From Burkholderiales bacterium (GTDB taxonomy: Bacteria; Pseudomonadota; Gammaproteobacteria; Burkholderiales; Burkholderiaceae_C), in the NCBI GenBank assembly GCA_026932235.1, contig JAIXKR010000150.1, positions 1-64,000 of the forward strand: a DNA stretch of 64,000 bases. The letters are read 5' to 3'. Below, piece after piece: positions 50,206 to 59,353 of the stretch. The position numbers were made by a program, and so were the translations under genes. The notes beneath the pieces were generated by a model, which ran no database searches, was not told where the DNA came from, and worked only from the letters and a program-made list of their open reading frames with translations. Position 1 is the first letter of the stretch. Each line of letters begins with the position of its first letter.

Positions 50206-50730
50206 ATGGCCGCCCCTCGCTCCTCGCGCACGCTGGTCGACGGCGGCAAGGACCGCCTGCAGCCGGCGCTGCTGGATCGCCTCACCGACGACGCGCCGCT
50301 GGCAAGCAACGAGCGCGCCGAAGCCGTCTACGTCACCGAATCGCGCCTGCGCGCAGCACTCCTGCGCGACCTCGGCTGGCTGCTCAACGCCAACAACGCC
50401 AGCGGCGTGATCGCCTTCGGGGGCCTGCCACACGCCGAGCACTCGGTGCTCAACTACGGCGTACCGCCGATGTCCGGACAACTGCTCTCCGAACTCGACT
50501 GGCCGGGGCTCGAAGCGGGGATCCGGCGCGCGATCGTCGACTTCGAGCCCCGTATCCTGCCCGAGACGCTGCAGGTGACGCTGTTGCCGCCGGCTTCGGC
50601 CCTCTCCAGCCACAACACGCTGCAGTTCGAGATCCGCTGCCAGTTCTGGTCGATGCCCTATCCGATCGAGATGCTGCTCAAGAGCAGCCTGGATCTCGAG
50701 TCGGGGCAGGTCGCCATGCAGTCGGCCTGA
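50206..50730 (+). CDS. tssE: T6SS baseplate protein TssE
   Basis: A 174-residue gp25-like baseplate subunit: LRAALLRDLGWLLNANNASG, HAEHSVLNYGVPPMSGQLL, and the lysozyme-like-fold end GIRRAIVDFEPRILPETLQV followed by LQFEIRCQFWSMPYP. ATG 50206 is the first start downstream of tagJ with matching sequence; the frame is open further upstream inside tagJ. It follows tagJ by 34 bp and precedes tssF by 20 bp. Confidence 0.95.
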   Translation: MAAPRSSRTLVDGGKDRLQPALLDRLTDDAPLASNERAEAVYVTESRLRAALLRDLGWLLNANNASGVIAFGGLPHAEHSVLNYGVPPMSGQLLSELDWPGLEAGIRRAIVDFEPRILPETLQVTLLPPASALSSHNTLQFEIRCQFWSMPYPIEMLLKSSLDLESGQVAMQSA

Positions 50731-50750
50731 AGCCTGCAGGGGCAGCTCCG

Positions 50751-52625
50751 GTGAAGCCGCAGTTCGTCGAGTACTACAACCGGGAGCTGGCCTACCTGCG
50801 CGAGCTCGGCGCCGAGTTCGCCGCGGCCTTTCCCAAGGTCGCGGGGCGGCTGGCGATGCGCGACACCGACGTCGCCGATCCCTACGTCGAGCGCCTGCTC
50901 GAAGGATTCGCCTTCCTCACGGCGCGGATCCAGCTGAAGATGGACGCGGAGTTCCCGCGCCTGTCGCAGCGCATTCTCGAGATGGTCTGCCCGCACTACC
51001 TCGCGCCCACGCCCGCGATGCTGGTGGCGCAGGTCGAGCCCAGCGCCACCGAAGGCAGCCTGGCCGCGGGATTCTCCCTTCCCGCGGGAACGGTTCTGCG
51101 CAGCCGCAAGCTCGCCGACGAGCAGACGCCGTGCGAATTCCGCACCGGCCAGGAGCTGATGCTGTGGCCGCTGGAAATGCTGCGCGCCCGCCTCGCGGGC
51201 GCCCCGGTGGAGCTGCCGGCGACAGCGCTGCGGCTGCCCGTCCCCGCCGCCGGCCACTTGCGCCTGGACCTCGGCACGCGCAGCGGCCTGAGCTTCGACC
51301 AGCTCGCGCTCGACCGGCTGGAGCTCTATCTCGCCGGACCCGACAGCGTCGCCACGCAGTTGCAGGAGCTGGTCCACGGCGGACTGCTGGGCGTGGTGGT
51401 GCACGATGCGCAGGATCCGGCGCGCATCCACGCACAGCTCGGCCCCGAGGCGCTGCAGCCCGAAGGCTTCGAGCAGGCGCAGGCGCTGCTGCCCTACACC
51501 CAGCGCGCCTTCCAGGGTCACCGCCTGTTGCACGAGTACTTCGCCTTCCCGGCGCGCTTTCGCTTCCTCTCGATCCAGGGTCTGGCGCCGGCGCTGCAGC
51601 GGTGCAAGGGGCGCCAGATCGCCATCACGCTGTTGCTGCGCCGGCCACGGCCTGAACTCGAGGCCATGGTCGATGCGCAGAACGTCCTGCTGCACTGCGT
51701 GCCGGCCATCAACCTGCTGCAGCGCAATGCCGACCGCATTCACCTCAGCCCGGGCGTGCACGAGTACCACGTCGTGCCCGACCGAACGCGCCCGCGCGAC
51801 CACGAGGTCTATTCTGTGCGCACAGTGAGCGGTCACTACGAGGGTCGTACCGAGGAGCGGGAGTTTGTCCCGCTGTACGCCGCGATGCACGGCCTGCGCG
51901 CCGAAGACCAGGCGTATTTCACGGTGCGGCGCGAGCGACGCCTTTTCTCCGAGCATGCGCTGCGCTTCGGCCCGCGCACGCGCTACTTGGGCAGCGAGGT
52001 CTTCCTCGCGCTCGTCGATCAGCGCGATGCGCCATTCTCGGACGAACTGCGCCAGCTCGGCGTCGTCGTCCTGTGCACCAACCGCGACCTGCCGCTGCTG
52101 ATGCCGGTGGGCCATCCCGGCGGCGACCTGACGCCGGTCGAGTCGGCCCCGGTAGGAGCGATTCGCGTCGTCGCCGGGCCGTCGCAGCCGACCGAGGCGA
52201 TCGCCGAGAGCGAAATCACCTGGCGCCTGATCTCGCACCTCACGCTCAACTACCTCGCCCTGAGTGACCGTTCCGAGGAGGAGGGAGCGGCAACGCTGCG
52301 AGAGCTGCTTGGCCTTTACCGCGACCTCGGCCAGCGCGAGCTCGGCGGCCAGGTGCAAGGCGTGGCGTCGCTGGCGATCGAGCCGATCACGCGCCGCCTG
52401 CCGCAGCACCGGCAGCTCGTCTACGGGCGCGGCGTCGGCCTGCGGCTCCTCGTCGACGATGCGCCGTTTGCCGGCGTCAGCCCTTGGCCGCTGGCGGCGG
52501 TGCTGGAGCAGTTCTTCAGCCGTCACGTCGGCATCAACGGCTTCACCGAACTCGAATTGCACTCGCGCCAGCGCGGACGTCTCGCGAGCTGGCCTGCACG
52601 CATGGGTCGGAGGCCCGCGGCATGA
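50751..52625 (+). CDS. tssF: T6SS baseplate protein TssF
   Basis: A 624-residue wedge component: YYNRELAYLRELGAEFAAAF PKVAG, then VERLLEGFAFLTARIQLKMD, EFPRLSQRILEMVCPHYLAP and the C-terminal ALSDRSEEEGAATLRELLGL and GFTELELHSRQRGRL. GTG start at 50751 with GGGGCAG nearby upstream. Overlaps tssG by 4 bp (ATGA), so their products are made together as the TssFG wedge. Confidence 0.97.
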   Translation: MKPQFVEYYNRELAYLRELGAEFAAAFPKVAGRLAMRDTDVADPYVERLLEGFAFLTARIQLKMDAEFPRLSQRILEMVCPHYLAPTPAMLVAQVEPSATEGSLAAGFSLPAGTVLRSRKLADEQTPCEFRTGQELMLWPLEMLRARLAGAPVELPATALRLPVPAAGHLRLDLGTRSGLSFDQLALDRLELYLAGPDSVATQLQELVHGGLLGVVVHDAQDPARIHAQLGPEALQPEGFEQAQALLPYTQRAFQGHRLLHEYFAFPARFRFLSIQGLAPALQRCKGRQIAITLLLRRPRPELEAMVDAQNVLLHCVPAINLLQRNADRIHLSPGVHEYHVVPDRTRPRDHEVYSVRTVSGHYEGRTEEREFVPLYAAMHGLRAEDQAYFTVRRERRLFSEHALRFGPRTRYLGSEVFLALVDQRDAPFSDELRQLGVVVLCTNRDLPLLMPVGHPGGDLTPVESAPVGAIRVVAGPSQPTEAIAESEITWRLISHLTLNYLALSDRSEEEGAATLRELLGLYRDLGQRELGGQVQGVASLAIEPITRRLPQHRQLVYGRGVGLRLLVDDAPFAGVSPWPLAAVLEQFFSRHVGINGFTELELHSRQRGRLASWPARMGRRPAA

Positions 52626-53728
52626 CGGGCGCGACGCCTCCACCGGCCGCCGGCCCGGGGCCGCGCGCACGCGCCTTCTGGCAGCGGCTGAAGGAAAGGC
52701 CGGGCGACTTCGACCTCTTCTTCGCGTTGCGCCTGCTGCAGGCGCGCGAACCCGGGCTGCCGCGCCTGGGCCGTGCACAGCGGCCGCACGCCGAGCCGAT
52801 CCGCCTGGGGCAGGATCCGTCGCTGTCGTTCGCGCCGACGGCGCTCGCCGAAGTGCTGCCCTCGCCGCCACGCGCGCCGCAGCAGCCCGAGCGCCTGACG
52901 GTGTGGAGCTTCGGGCTCTATGGCCCCAACGGCCCGCTGCCCACGCACCTCACCGAGTACGTGCGCGAGCGCCTGCGCCAGCACGATGACCCGACGCTGG
53001 CGCGCTTTGCCGACATCTTCCACCATCGGCTGCTGCTGCTCTTCTTTCGCGCCTGGGCCGACGCGCAACCGACGGTGTCACTGGACCGGCACGGCGCCGA
53101 TGATTTCGGACGCTTCCTCGGCAGCCTGCTGGGCTACGGTGAAGAGACCGTGCAAGGCCGCGACGCGGTGCCCGACCATGCCAAGCGCTTCGCCGCCGCG
53201 CACTGGAGCCGCTGGACGCGCAACCCCGAGGGTCTGTGCTCGGCGCTGCGCCTGTTCTTCGACGTGCCCGTAGAGCTGCAGGAGCAGCGCCTGCACCATC
53301 TCCTGCTGCCGGCCGCGCAGCAGACGCGGCTCTTCGCTTTCGGCGGCAACACCCAACTGGGCGTGGATGCGGTCCTGGGCGCGCGCGTTCCCGACGCGCA
53401 GTACGCCTTTCGCCTGCGATTGGGCCCGATGCCGCTACACGCCTACCAGCGATTGCTGCCCGGGGGCGAGGACTTTCCCGCCCTCGTCGACTGGGTGCGC
53501 AACTACGTCGGCATCGAATACGCCTGGGACTACCAGCTCGTCCTGCGCCGGCCCGAGGTTCGCGGCGCCGCGCTCGGCGGCGGCGCGCGCCTGGGTCTGG
53601 ACAGCTGGATGTTGTCGCGCCCCGCTCCCGCCGACGCCGCCGATTTCCGCTTCGACCCCGAGCGCTGGATGCGCGCCCGCCGTCGCCCACTTCGCTCCCC
53701 CGCCCCTGTTCCAACCCCAACCGCGTGA
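52622..53728 (+). CDS. tssG: T6SS baseplate protein TssG
   Basis: A 368-residue VasB-like wedge subunit: DFDLFFALRLLQAREPGLPR, VWSFGLYGPNGPLPTHLTEY, IFHHRLLLLFFRAWADAQP and RLGLDSWMLSRPAPADA near the end. ATG 52622 lies within the tssF stop (4-bp overlap). Conserved blocks complete; the terminal RRRPLRSPAPVPTPTA tail is variable in the family. Confidence 0.96.
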   Translation: MTGATPPPAAGPGPRARAFWQRLKERPGDFDLFFALRLLQAREPGLPRLGRAQRPHAEPIRLGQDPSLSFAPTALAEVLPSPPRAPQQPERLTVWSFGLYGPNGPLPTHLTEYVRERLRQHDDPTLARFADIFHHRLLLLFFRAWADAQPTVSLDRHGADDFGRFLGSLLGYGEETVQGRDAVPDHAKRFAAAHWSRWTRNPEGLCSALRLFFDVPVELQEQRLHHLLLPAAQQTRLFAFGGNTQLGVDAVLGARVPDAQYAFRLRLGPMPLHAYQRLLPGGEDFPALVDWVRNYVGIEYAWDYQLVLRRPEVRGAALGGGARLGLDSWMLSRPAPADAADFRFDPERWMRARRRPLRSPAPVPTPTA

Positions 53729-53736
53729 GCCCGCCC

Positions 53737-56394
53737 ATGTCCGAGATCTCTCGCCTGGCCCTCTTCGGCAAGCTCAACCCGATGCTCTTCAAGTCGCTGG
53801 AGGGCGCCACGGTCTTCTGCAAGCTGCGCGGCAACCCCTACGTGGAGCTGGTGCACTGGCTGCACCAGCTGCTGCAGGAGCCCGATTCCGACCTGCTGCG
53901 CCTGTCGCGCCACTTCGGCGTGGATGCCGCCAAGCTCGCCGCCGACGTCGTCGCCAGCCTCGACCGCCTGCCGCGCGGGGCGACCAGCATCAGCGACTTC
54001 TCCGACCAGATCGAGACCGCCATCGAGCGCGGCTGGGTCTACGCCACGCTCATGTTCAACGAGTCGCAGATCCGCAGCGCCTACCTGCTCTCGGGAATGA
54101 TGCGCACGCGCGTGCTCGGCAACGAACTGCGCGCCATCTCCAAGGAGTTCGACAAGCTCGCCGAGCCCATGCTCAGCGAGGCCTTCGGCAGGATCCTGCC
54201 CGGCTCGCCCGAGGCGCGGCTGCAGGCCAGCGACGGCAGCGGCCTGCAAGGCGCCCCCGGCGAAGCCAGCAGCGCCGTGCCCGGCGCCGCGCAAGGCAAG
54301 GGCACGGCGCTCGAGAAGTACACGCAGGACCTGACCGAACGCGCACGCCGCGGCGAGATGGACCCGGTCACCGGGCGCGACGACGAAGTGCGACAGATGG
54401 TCGACATCCTCTTGCGCCGGCGCCAGAACAACCCCATCCTCGTGGGCGAGGCCGGCGTGGGAAAGACTGCGGTCGTCGAAGGCCTGGCGCTGCGCATCGC
54501 CGATGACGACGTGCCGCCGCCGCTGCGCGGCGTGCAACTGCGCGTGCTGGATGTCGGCCTGTTGCAGGCCGGCGCCAGCATGAAGGGCGAGTTCGAGAAC
54601 CGGCTGCGCAGCCTGCTCGACGAGGTTCAGGCGAGCACGACACCGATCATCCTCTTCATCGACGAGGTGCACACGCTGGTCGGTGCCGGTGGCGCCGCCG
54701 GCACCGGCGACGCCGCCAACCTGCTCAAGCCCGCGCTCGCGCGCGGAACGCTGCGCACCATCGGCGCCACCACCTGGGCCGAGTACAAGAAGTACATCGA
54801 GAAGGATCCGGCGCTGACAAGGCGCTTCCAGGTCGTGCAGATCCACGAGCCCGACGAAGCCAAGGCGGTGGCGATGCTGCGCGGCGTGGCACCAAAGCTC
54901 GAGGCGCACCACAAGGTGCGCATCGGCGACGACGCGGTGCAGGCCGCGGTGAGCCTCTCGCACCGTTACATCCCGGCGCGGCAGCTGCCCGACAAGGCGG
55001 TGAGCCTGCTCGACACCGCTTGCTCGCGCGTGGCGATGGGCCTGCACGCCGTGCCGGCCCGGCTGGAGCACGTGACGCGCCGTCTGCAGGGCCTGCAGAT
55101 CGAGCTGGACGTGGTGCAGCGGGAGATCGCGCTCGGCGTCGACCACGGCAAGCGGCGGGACGAGCTGACGGCACTGCAGGCCAAGCTGGAGGAGGAGCGT
55201 GCGGCACTGAACGCGCGCTTCGAGGCCGAGAGCAAGCTGGTGAAGGCCATCGCCGACGCCGAGGCGAAGCTCGTCGCGGCCGCACCTGAAGCGGCAGGCG
55301 ACGCGAGCGACCTGCAGCGCCTGCGCAAGGAGCTCGCCGCGCTGCAGGGCGACGACCCGCTGCTGCAGCCCACCGTGGACGCCAGCGCGGTGGCCGCCGT
55401 GGTGGCCGAGTGGACCGGCATCCCGGTCGGCCGCATGGTGAGGAACGAGATCCAGGCCGTGCTGCAGCTCGCCGACACCCTGGGCAAGCGCGTCATCGGC
55501 CAGCGCCACGGCCTGGACGCGATCGCGCGCCGCATCCAGACCGCGCGCGCGCAGCTCGACAACCCGAACAAGCCGGTGGGCGTGTTCATGCTCGCCGGCC
55601 CCTCGGGCGTGGGCAAGACCGAGACCGCGCTGGCGCTGGCCGAGGCGCTCTACGGCGGCGAGCACAACCTCATCACCATCAACATGAGCGAGTTCCAGGA
55701 GGCGCACACGGTCTCCACGCTCAAGGGCTCACCGCCGGGCTACGTCGGCTACGGCGAAGGCGGCGTGCTCACCGAGGCCGTGCGCCGCCGCCCCTACAGC
55801 GTCGTGCTGCTGGACGAGGTCGAGAAGGCGCACAGCGACGTGCACGAGATGTTCTTCCAGGTCTTCGACAAGGGCTGGATGGAGGACGGCGAGGGCCGCT
55901 ACATCGACTTCAAGAACACCGTCATCATCCTCACCTCCAACGTCGGCACCGAGGTCATCGCCAGCATGTGCCGCGACCCGGAGCTGATGCCATCGGTCGA
56001 CGCCTTGTCGACGGCGCTACGCAAGCCGCTGCTGGAGAAGTTCCCGCCGGCGCTGCTCGGGCGACTGGTGGTGGTGCCCTACTACCCCATCTCCGACGAG
56101 ATGCTGGGCCAGATCATCCGGCTGCAGCTGGGGCGCATCCAGCAGCGCGTGCAGGACCGCCACGGCGCGCGTCTCGATTACACCGACGCCGCGGTCGAGA
56201 TCGTGCGCAGGCGCTGCACCGAGGTCGAGTCCGGCGGGCGCATGGTGGACGCCATCCTCACGCAGAGCCTGCTGCCGCGCCTGGCGACGCACTTCCTCGA
56301 GCACGCCGGGCAGGAGCATCCGGTGCAGGAGATCCGGCTCGACGCCGAAGGCGACGACTTCGCGATCGAATTCCGCGGTGCGCTCGCCGCCTGA
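53737..56394 (+). CDS. clpV: T6SS sheath-recycling ATPase TssH (ClpV)
   Basis: An 885-residue Clp/Hsp100 unfoldase that extracts contracted TssBC for reuse. N-domain about 1-150 ([20 protein letters not shown]), first AAA+ with Walker [14 protein letters not shown] near 240 and [15 protein letters not shown], a short coiled-coil middle domain about 430-520, second AAA+ with [20 protein letters not shown] near 622 and [15 protein letters not shown]. ClpV-type ending. ATG 53737, 8 bp after tssG. Confidence 0.97.
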   Translation: MSEISRLALFGKLNPMLFKSLEGATVFCKLRGNPYVELVHWLHQLLQEPDSDLLRLSRHFGVDAAKLAADVVASLDRLPRGATSISDFSDQIETAIERGWVYATLMFNESQIRSAYLLSGMMRTRVLGNELRAISKEFDKLAEPMLSEAFGRILPGSPEARLQASDGSGLQGAPGEASSAVPGAAQGKGTALEKYTQDLTERARRGEMDPVTGRDDEVRQMVDILLRRRQNNPILVGEAGVGKTAVVEGLALRIADDDVPPPLRGVQLRVLDVGLLQAGASMKGEFENRLRSLLDEVQASTTPIILFIDEVHTLVGAGGAAGTGDAANLLKPALARGTLRTIGATTWAEYKKYIEKDPALTRRFQVVQIHEPDEAKAVAMLRGVAPKLEAHHKVRIGDDAVQAAVSLSHRYIPARQLPDKAVSLLDTACSRVAMGLHAVPARLEHVTRRLQGLQIELDVVQREIALGVDHGKRRDELTALQAKLEEERAALNARFEAESKLVKAIADAEAKLVAAAPEAAGDASDLQRLRKELAALQGDDPLLQPTVDASAVAAVVAEWTGIPVGRMVRNEIQAVLQLADTLGKRVIGQRHGLDAIARRIQTARAQLDNPNKPVGVFMLAGPSGVGKTETALALAEALYGGEHNLITINMSEFQEAHTVSTLKGSPPGYVGYGEGGVLTEAVRRRPYSVVLLDEVEKAHSDVHEMFFQVFDKGWMEDGEGRYIDFKNTVIILTSNVGTEVIASMCRDPELMPSVDALSTALRKPLLEKFPPALLGRLVVVPYYPISDEMLGQIIRLQLGRIQQRVQDRHGARLDYTDAAVEIVRRRCTEVESGGRMVDAILTQSLLPRLATHFLEHAGQEHPVQEIRLDAEGDDFAIEFRGALAA

Positions 56395-56443
56395 ATCGAT
56401 GACGGCGACGCGCGCGAAACCGCGGCGCCCCTGCCGCCCGCCT

Positions 56444-57013
56444 TCAGGGCTGGCGCGTGACGATGGTGACGCGCCGGTTCTCGGGCGCTGCCGGATGCTC
56501 GGGGTCCAGCAGTTCGGTCGATCCCTTGCCGATCGGCACCAGGCGCTCGTTGCCGATGCCGTGTGCAGAGACGAGTTCGGCGACGACCGATTGCGCCCGT
56601 GCCTCGGACAGGCGCTGGTTCAACGCCGCGCTGCCGCGCGGATCGGCATGGCCTTCGACGCTGAAGGAAAAGCCCGCAAGCTTGTCGGACTGCAAGGCCT
56701 TGGCGACCGTCGCCAGCGCATGCTTGCTCTCCTCGGTCAGGTCGGCCGAGTTGGTGCGGAAGGTGATCAGGATGTTGGAACGGCCGGCCGCCGCGCGCGG
56801 CTGCTGCGTCGGCGCGCTGCGCGCCATCGGGCGGATGCTGCGCGTCTTGGCCACGTCCTGCGCGCCGGGCTCGTCGACGGCGAGCGCGTCCACGAGCGCC
56901 TGCTCGGTGACCTGCTCGAGCTTGAGCACCGGCGGCGCCGCCAGCGCCTGCGGCAACGTGCCTCCGAACACCAGCAGCGCGAGTGCAGTGGAACGCAGGA
57001 TCGAGTTCGGCAT
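56444..57013 (-). CDS. OmpA-family periplasmic protein
   Basis: A 189-residue exported protein. Signal peptide SILRSTALALLVFGGTLPQA LA cleaved near residue 25, then a short linker and an OmpA C-terminal-like peptidoglycan-binding domain (about 85-185; FRTNSADLTEESKHALATVA, FSFSVEGHADPRGSAALNQR LSEARAQSVV). It is convergent with clpV and divergent from the first kinase, within the T6SS locus. TagL-like wall anchoring is possible, although TssL already has such a domain; TagL proteins also have a membrane anchor, absent here. Confidence 0.85.
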   Translation of the reverse strand: MPNSILRSTALALLVFGGTLPQALAAPPVLKLEQVTEQALVDALAVDEPGAQDVAKTRSIRPMARSAPTQQPRAAAGRSNILITFRTNSADLTEESKHALATVAKALQSDKLAGFSFSVEGHADPRGSAALNQRLSEARAQSVVAELVSAHGIGNERLVPIGKGSTELLDPEHPAAPENRRVTIVTRQP

Positions 57014-57296
57014 GATCAGCCTCCGGCTTCGGTTCGGCCCGCCGCCGATGCGGAAAGCGACGGCCTGCGGTGGGCGATGGGACGATTGGGCGATTGGACG
57101 ATGGGCCGCATGATGCAACGCGCCGCCCAAGCTGCCAACGTGAAGATTCACGCGCACCGCTGCACGCGCACGATCTGGCAGACTCCGGGCCTGGTTCCGG
57201 CGCGGCGCCGAAGCCGCATCGGGCCGATCGCACTTCCGCCCCGTTGCGGATTGCAGCCCGCGACAAGCGGCCGGGCAGGGCCAGGTTGAGCAAGGC
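57014..57296. promoter_or_regulatory. Divergent region with 8-bp degenerate tandem repeat
   Basis: A 283-bp gap between the OmpA-family gene (minus) and the kinase gene (plus) that must hold their promoters. At 57075-57106 four 8-bp units follow each other: CGATGGGA, CGATTGGG, CGATTGGA, CGATGGGC. These could be direct-repeat regulator sites or slippage products. Nothing coding is seen. Confidence 0.45.
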
Positions 57297-59264
57297 ATGA
57301 GCAAGGACGAGCCGCAGGACGATCGCACGGTCGCACAGACCACGTCTGCGCCCGCGGACGCGGGCGTCGGCGCGGCCGGCGCGGCCGGCGCGGCATCGCC
57401 GCTGCGGCGCCAGGACTCCGGCAATGCGCTGCCCATCGGCACCTATCTCGACGAGTTCGAGCTGCAAAGCGTAGCCGGAGAGGGCGGCTTCTCCATCGTC
57501 TATCGCGCCTGGGACCACACGCTCAACCGCCAGGTGGCGCTGAAGGAGTACTTCCCCTCGGGCATGGTCGCGCGCTCCGGCGGCACGCAGGTCGTCGTGC
57601 GCTCGGACCGCCACACCGAGGCCTTCGAGGCGGGGCTCAGGAGCTTCGTCGAGGAGGCGCGGCTGCTGGCCAAGTTCGACCATCCGGCGCTGGTCAAGGT
57701 CTACCGCTTCTGGCGCGCCAACGGCTCGGCCTACATGGTGATGCCGTTCTGCGAAGGCATCACGCTGCGCGACGCCTGGCGCGCGCGTGCGCAGCCGCCC
57801 GACGAAGCGGCGCTGATGCAGTTGCTGGACCCGCTGACCGACGCGCTCGCCGTGCTGCACGCCGAGCGCTGGTATCACCGCGACATCGCGCCGGACAACG
57901 TCATCCTGCTCGCGGGTTCGGGACGGCCGCTGCTGCTGGACTTCGGCGCCGCGCGCCAGGTCATCGGCGACCTGACGCATGCGCTCACCGTGATCCTCAA
58001 GCCCGGCTACGCCCCGATCGAGCAGTGGGGCGAAGTGCCGGGAATGCAGCAAGGCCCCTGGACCGACGTCTACGCGCTCGGGGCAATGATCCACTTCGCG
58101 ATCACCGGCAGCACGCCGCCGCCCTCCGTTGGGCGGCTGATCAACGACAGCTTCGAACCGCTGGCCCGCGTCGCCGCCGGGCGTTACAGCCCGGCCTTTC
58201 TGGAGGCCATCGACCACGCGCTGATGGTGCGGCCGGAACAGCGGACCGCGTCGATCGCGCAGTTCCGGCAGGAAATCGGCCTGCCCGAATCCGCCGCCGG
58301 GCAGTCGCCGGTGACGTGGATGCCGACGCAGGCCGCGGCGCGGGCGACTGTGCTCGACCTCGGCGCCACGCGCGTGCAGCCCGACCTGACGCTGCCGAGC
58401 GTCGCCCCGGCGGTCGCTGCCGAAGCGCCGGCCGCCGCGCCGGATTTCGCTTTCACCGTGCGCCCGGGAAGCATCGCCACGCAGGCCGCGACGACGATGC
58501 CCGTGTCAGCGCCGCCGCCCGCGCGCGAAGGTCGCCAAGCGGCGGTCCTCTTCCTGATCGGCCTCTTCGTCACCGCAGGACTCGGCGCCGGCGCCTACTG
58601 GTGGCTACGGCCCGCGCCCACACCGGATCCGGGCGCGATGGCGCCGGCTCCGGTTGCGGCAACGGCCGACGGCGGCAGCCCGGTCGTGAGCGCGGTGCCG
58701 AGCGCCGGCCCGTCCGCGACGGAGCCCGCGGCGGCCGCGGCTGCGGGCTACGACGCCGGGGAGGACTTCCAGCGCATCGTCGCAGCACAGACGCCGGGCC
58801 ACGAAGTCGAGGTGACGCTGGTGCGCACGACCCTGCGCAGCGAGAAGGACGGGCTCGAGTTCACCGTCAAGGCCCGACGCGACGGCTACCTCTACGCCTT
58901 CAACCGCGGCTCCGACGGCGCACTTCTTCAGCTCTACCCGAACCGCATCTCCGGGCTGCTGCGCGTGCAGGCCGGAAAGCCGCTGGACCTGCCGGACGAC
59001 AAGGTCGAGTTCAAGATCGCCGGTGCCAGCGGGCCGAACGAGTTGCTGGTGCTGGTCTCGACGCTGCGCCGCGACCACTCGGCGCTGCCCGCACGCGACG
59101 AGGGCGGTTTCGCGTTCTATCCCACCGGCACGGCCGCGGCGACGCTCGCCGCGCGTCACACGGGCCCGCTGCCATGGATCGCCGGCGTTCCCGTATGTCC
59201 GGCAGGTACGCCCTGCAACGACAGCTTCGGCGCCACGATCACCACCTTCAACGTCGTCCAGTAG
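57297..59264 (+). CDS. Membrane Ser/Thr kinase, PpkA-like, with DUF4384-type sensor domain
   Basis: A 655-residue protein. Kinase domain about 45-320: glycine loop AGEGGFSIVYRAW, VALKEYFPSG (Lys), WYHRDIAPDNVILL (HRD-N) and LLLDFGAARQV (DFG). A Pro/Ala-rich linker leads to one membrane helix near 418-438 (AAVLFLIGLFVTAGLGAGAY) and a periplasmic DUF4384-like domain about 485-610 (VKARRDGYLYAFNRGSDGAL). In other T6SS a PpkA kinase phosphorylates Fha to promote firing; kinase plus tagH and tagF here suggest the same threonine phosphorylation pathway. Confidence 0.9.
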   Translation: MSKDEPQDDRTVAQTTSAPADAGVGAAGAAGAASPLRRQDSGNALPIGTYLDEFELQSVAGEGGFSIVYRAWDHTLNRQVALKEYFPSGMVARSGGTQVVVRSDRHTEAFEAGLRSFVEEARLLAKFDHPALVKVYRFWRANGSAYMVMPFCEGITLRDAWRARAQPPDEAALMQLLDPLTDALAVLHAERWYHRDIAPDNVILLAGSGRPLLLDFGAARQVIGDLTHALTVILKPGYAPIEQWGEVPGMQQGPWTDVYALGAMIHFAITGSTPPPSVGRLINDSFEPLARVAAGRYSPAFLEAIDHALMVRPEQRTASIAQFRQEIGLPESAAGQSPVTWMPTQAAARATVLDLGATRVQPDLTLPSVAPAVAAEAPAAAPDFAFTVRPGSIATQAATTMPVSAPPPAREGRQAAVLFLIGLFVTAGLGAGAYWWLRPAPTPDPGAMAPAPVAATADGGSPVVSAVPSAGPSATEPAAAAAAGYDAGEDFQRIVAAQTPGHEVEVTLVRTTLRSEKDGLEFTVKARRDGYLYAFNRGSDGALLQLYPNRISGLLRVQAGKPLDLPDDKVEFKIAGASGPNELLVLVSTLRRDHSALPARDEGGFAFYPTGTAAATLAARHTGPLPWIAGVPVCPAGTPCNDSFGATITTFNVVQ

Positions 59265-59353
59265 GCAGCCTGGGGCACGGCGCCCGCGAGCGCGGAGCGC
59301 CACCGCCCCTGGCGATCGGCCCGCGCATGATCGCAGCCCTCACGAGCCTCACC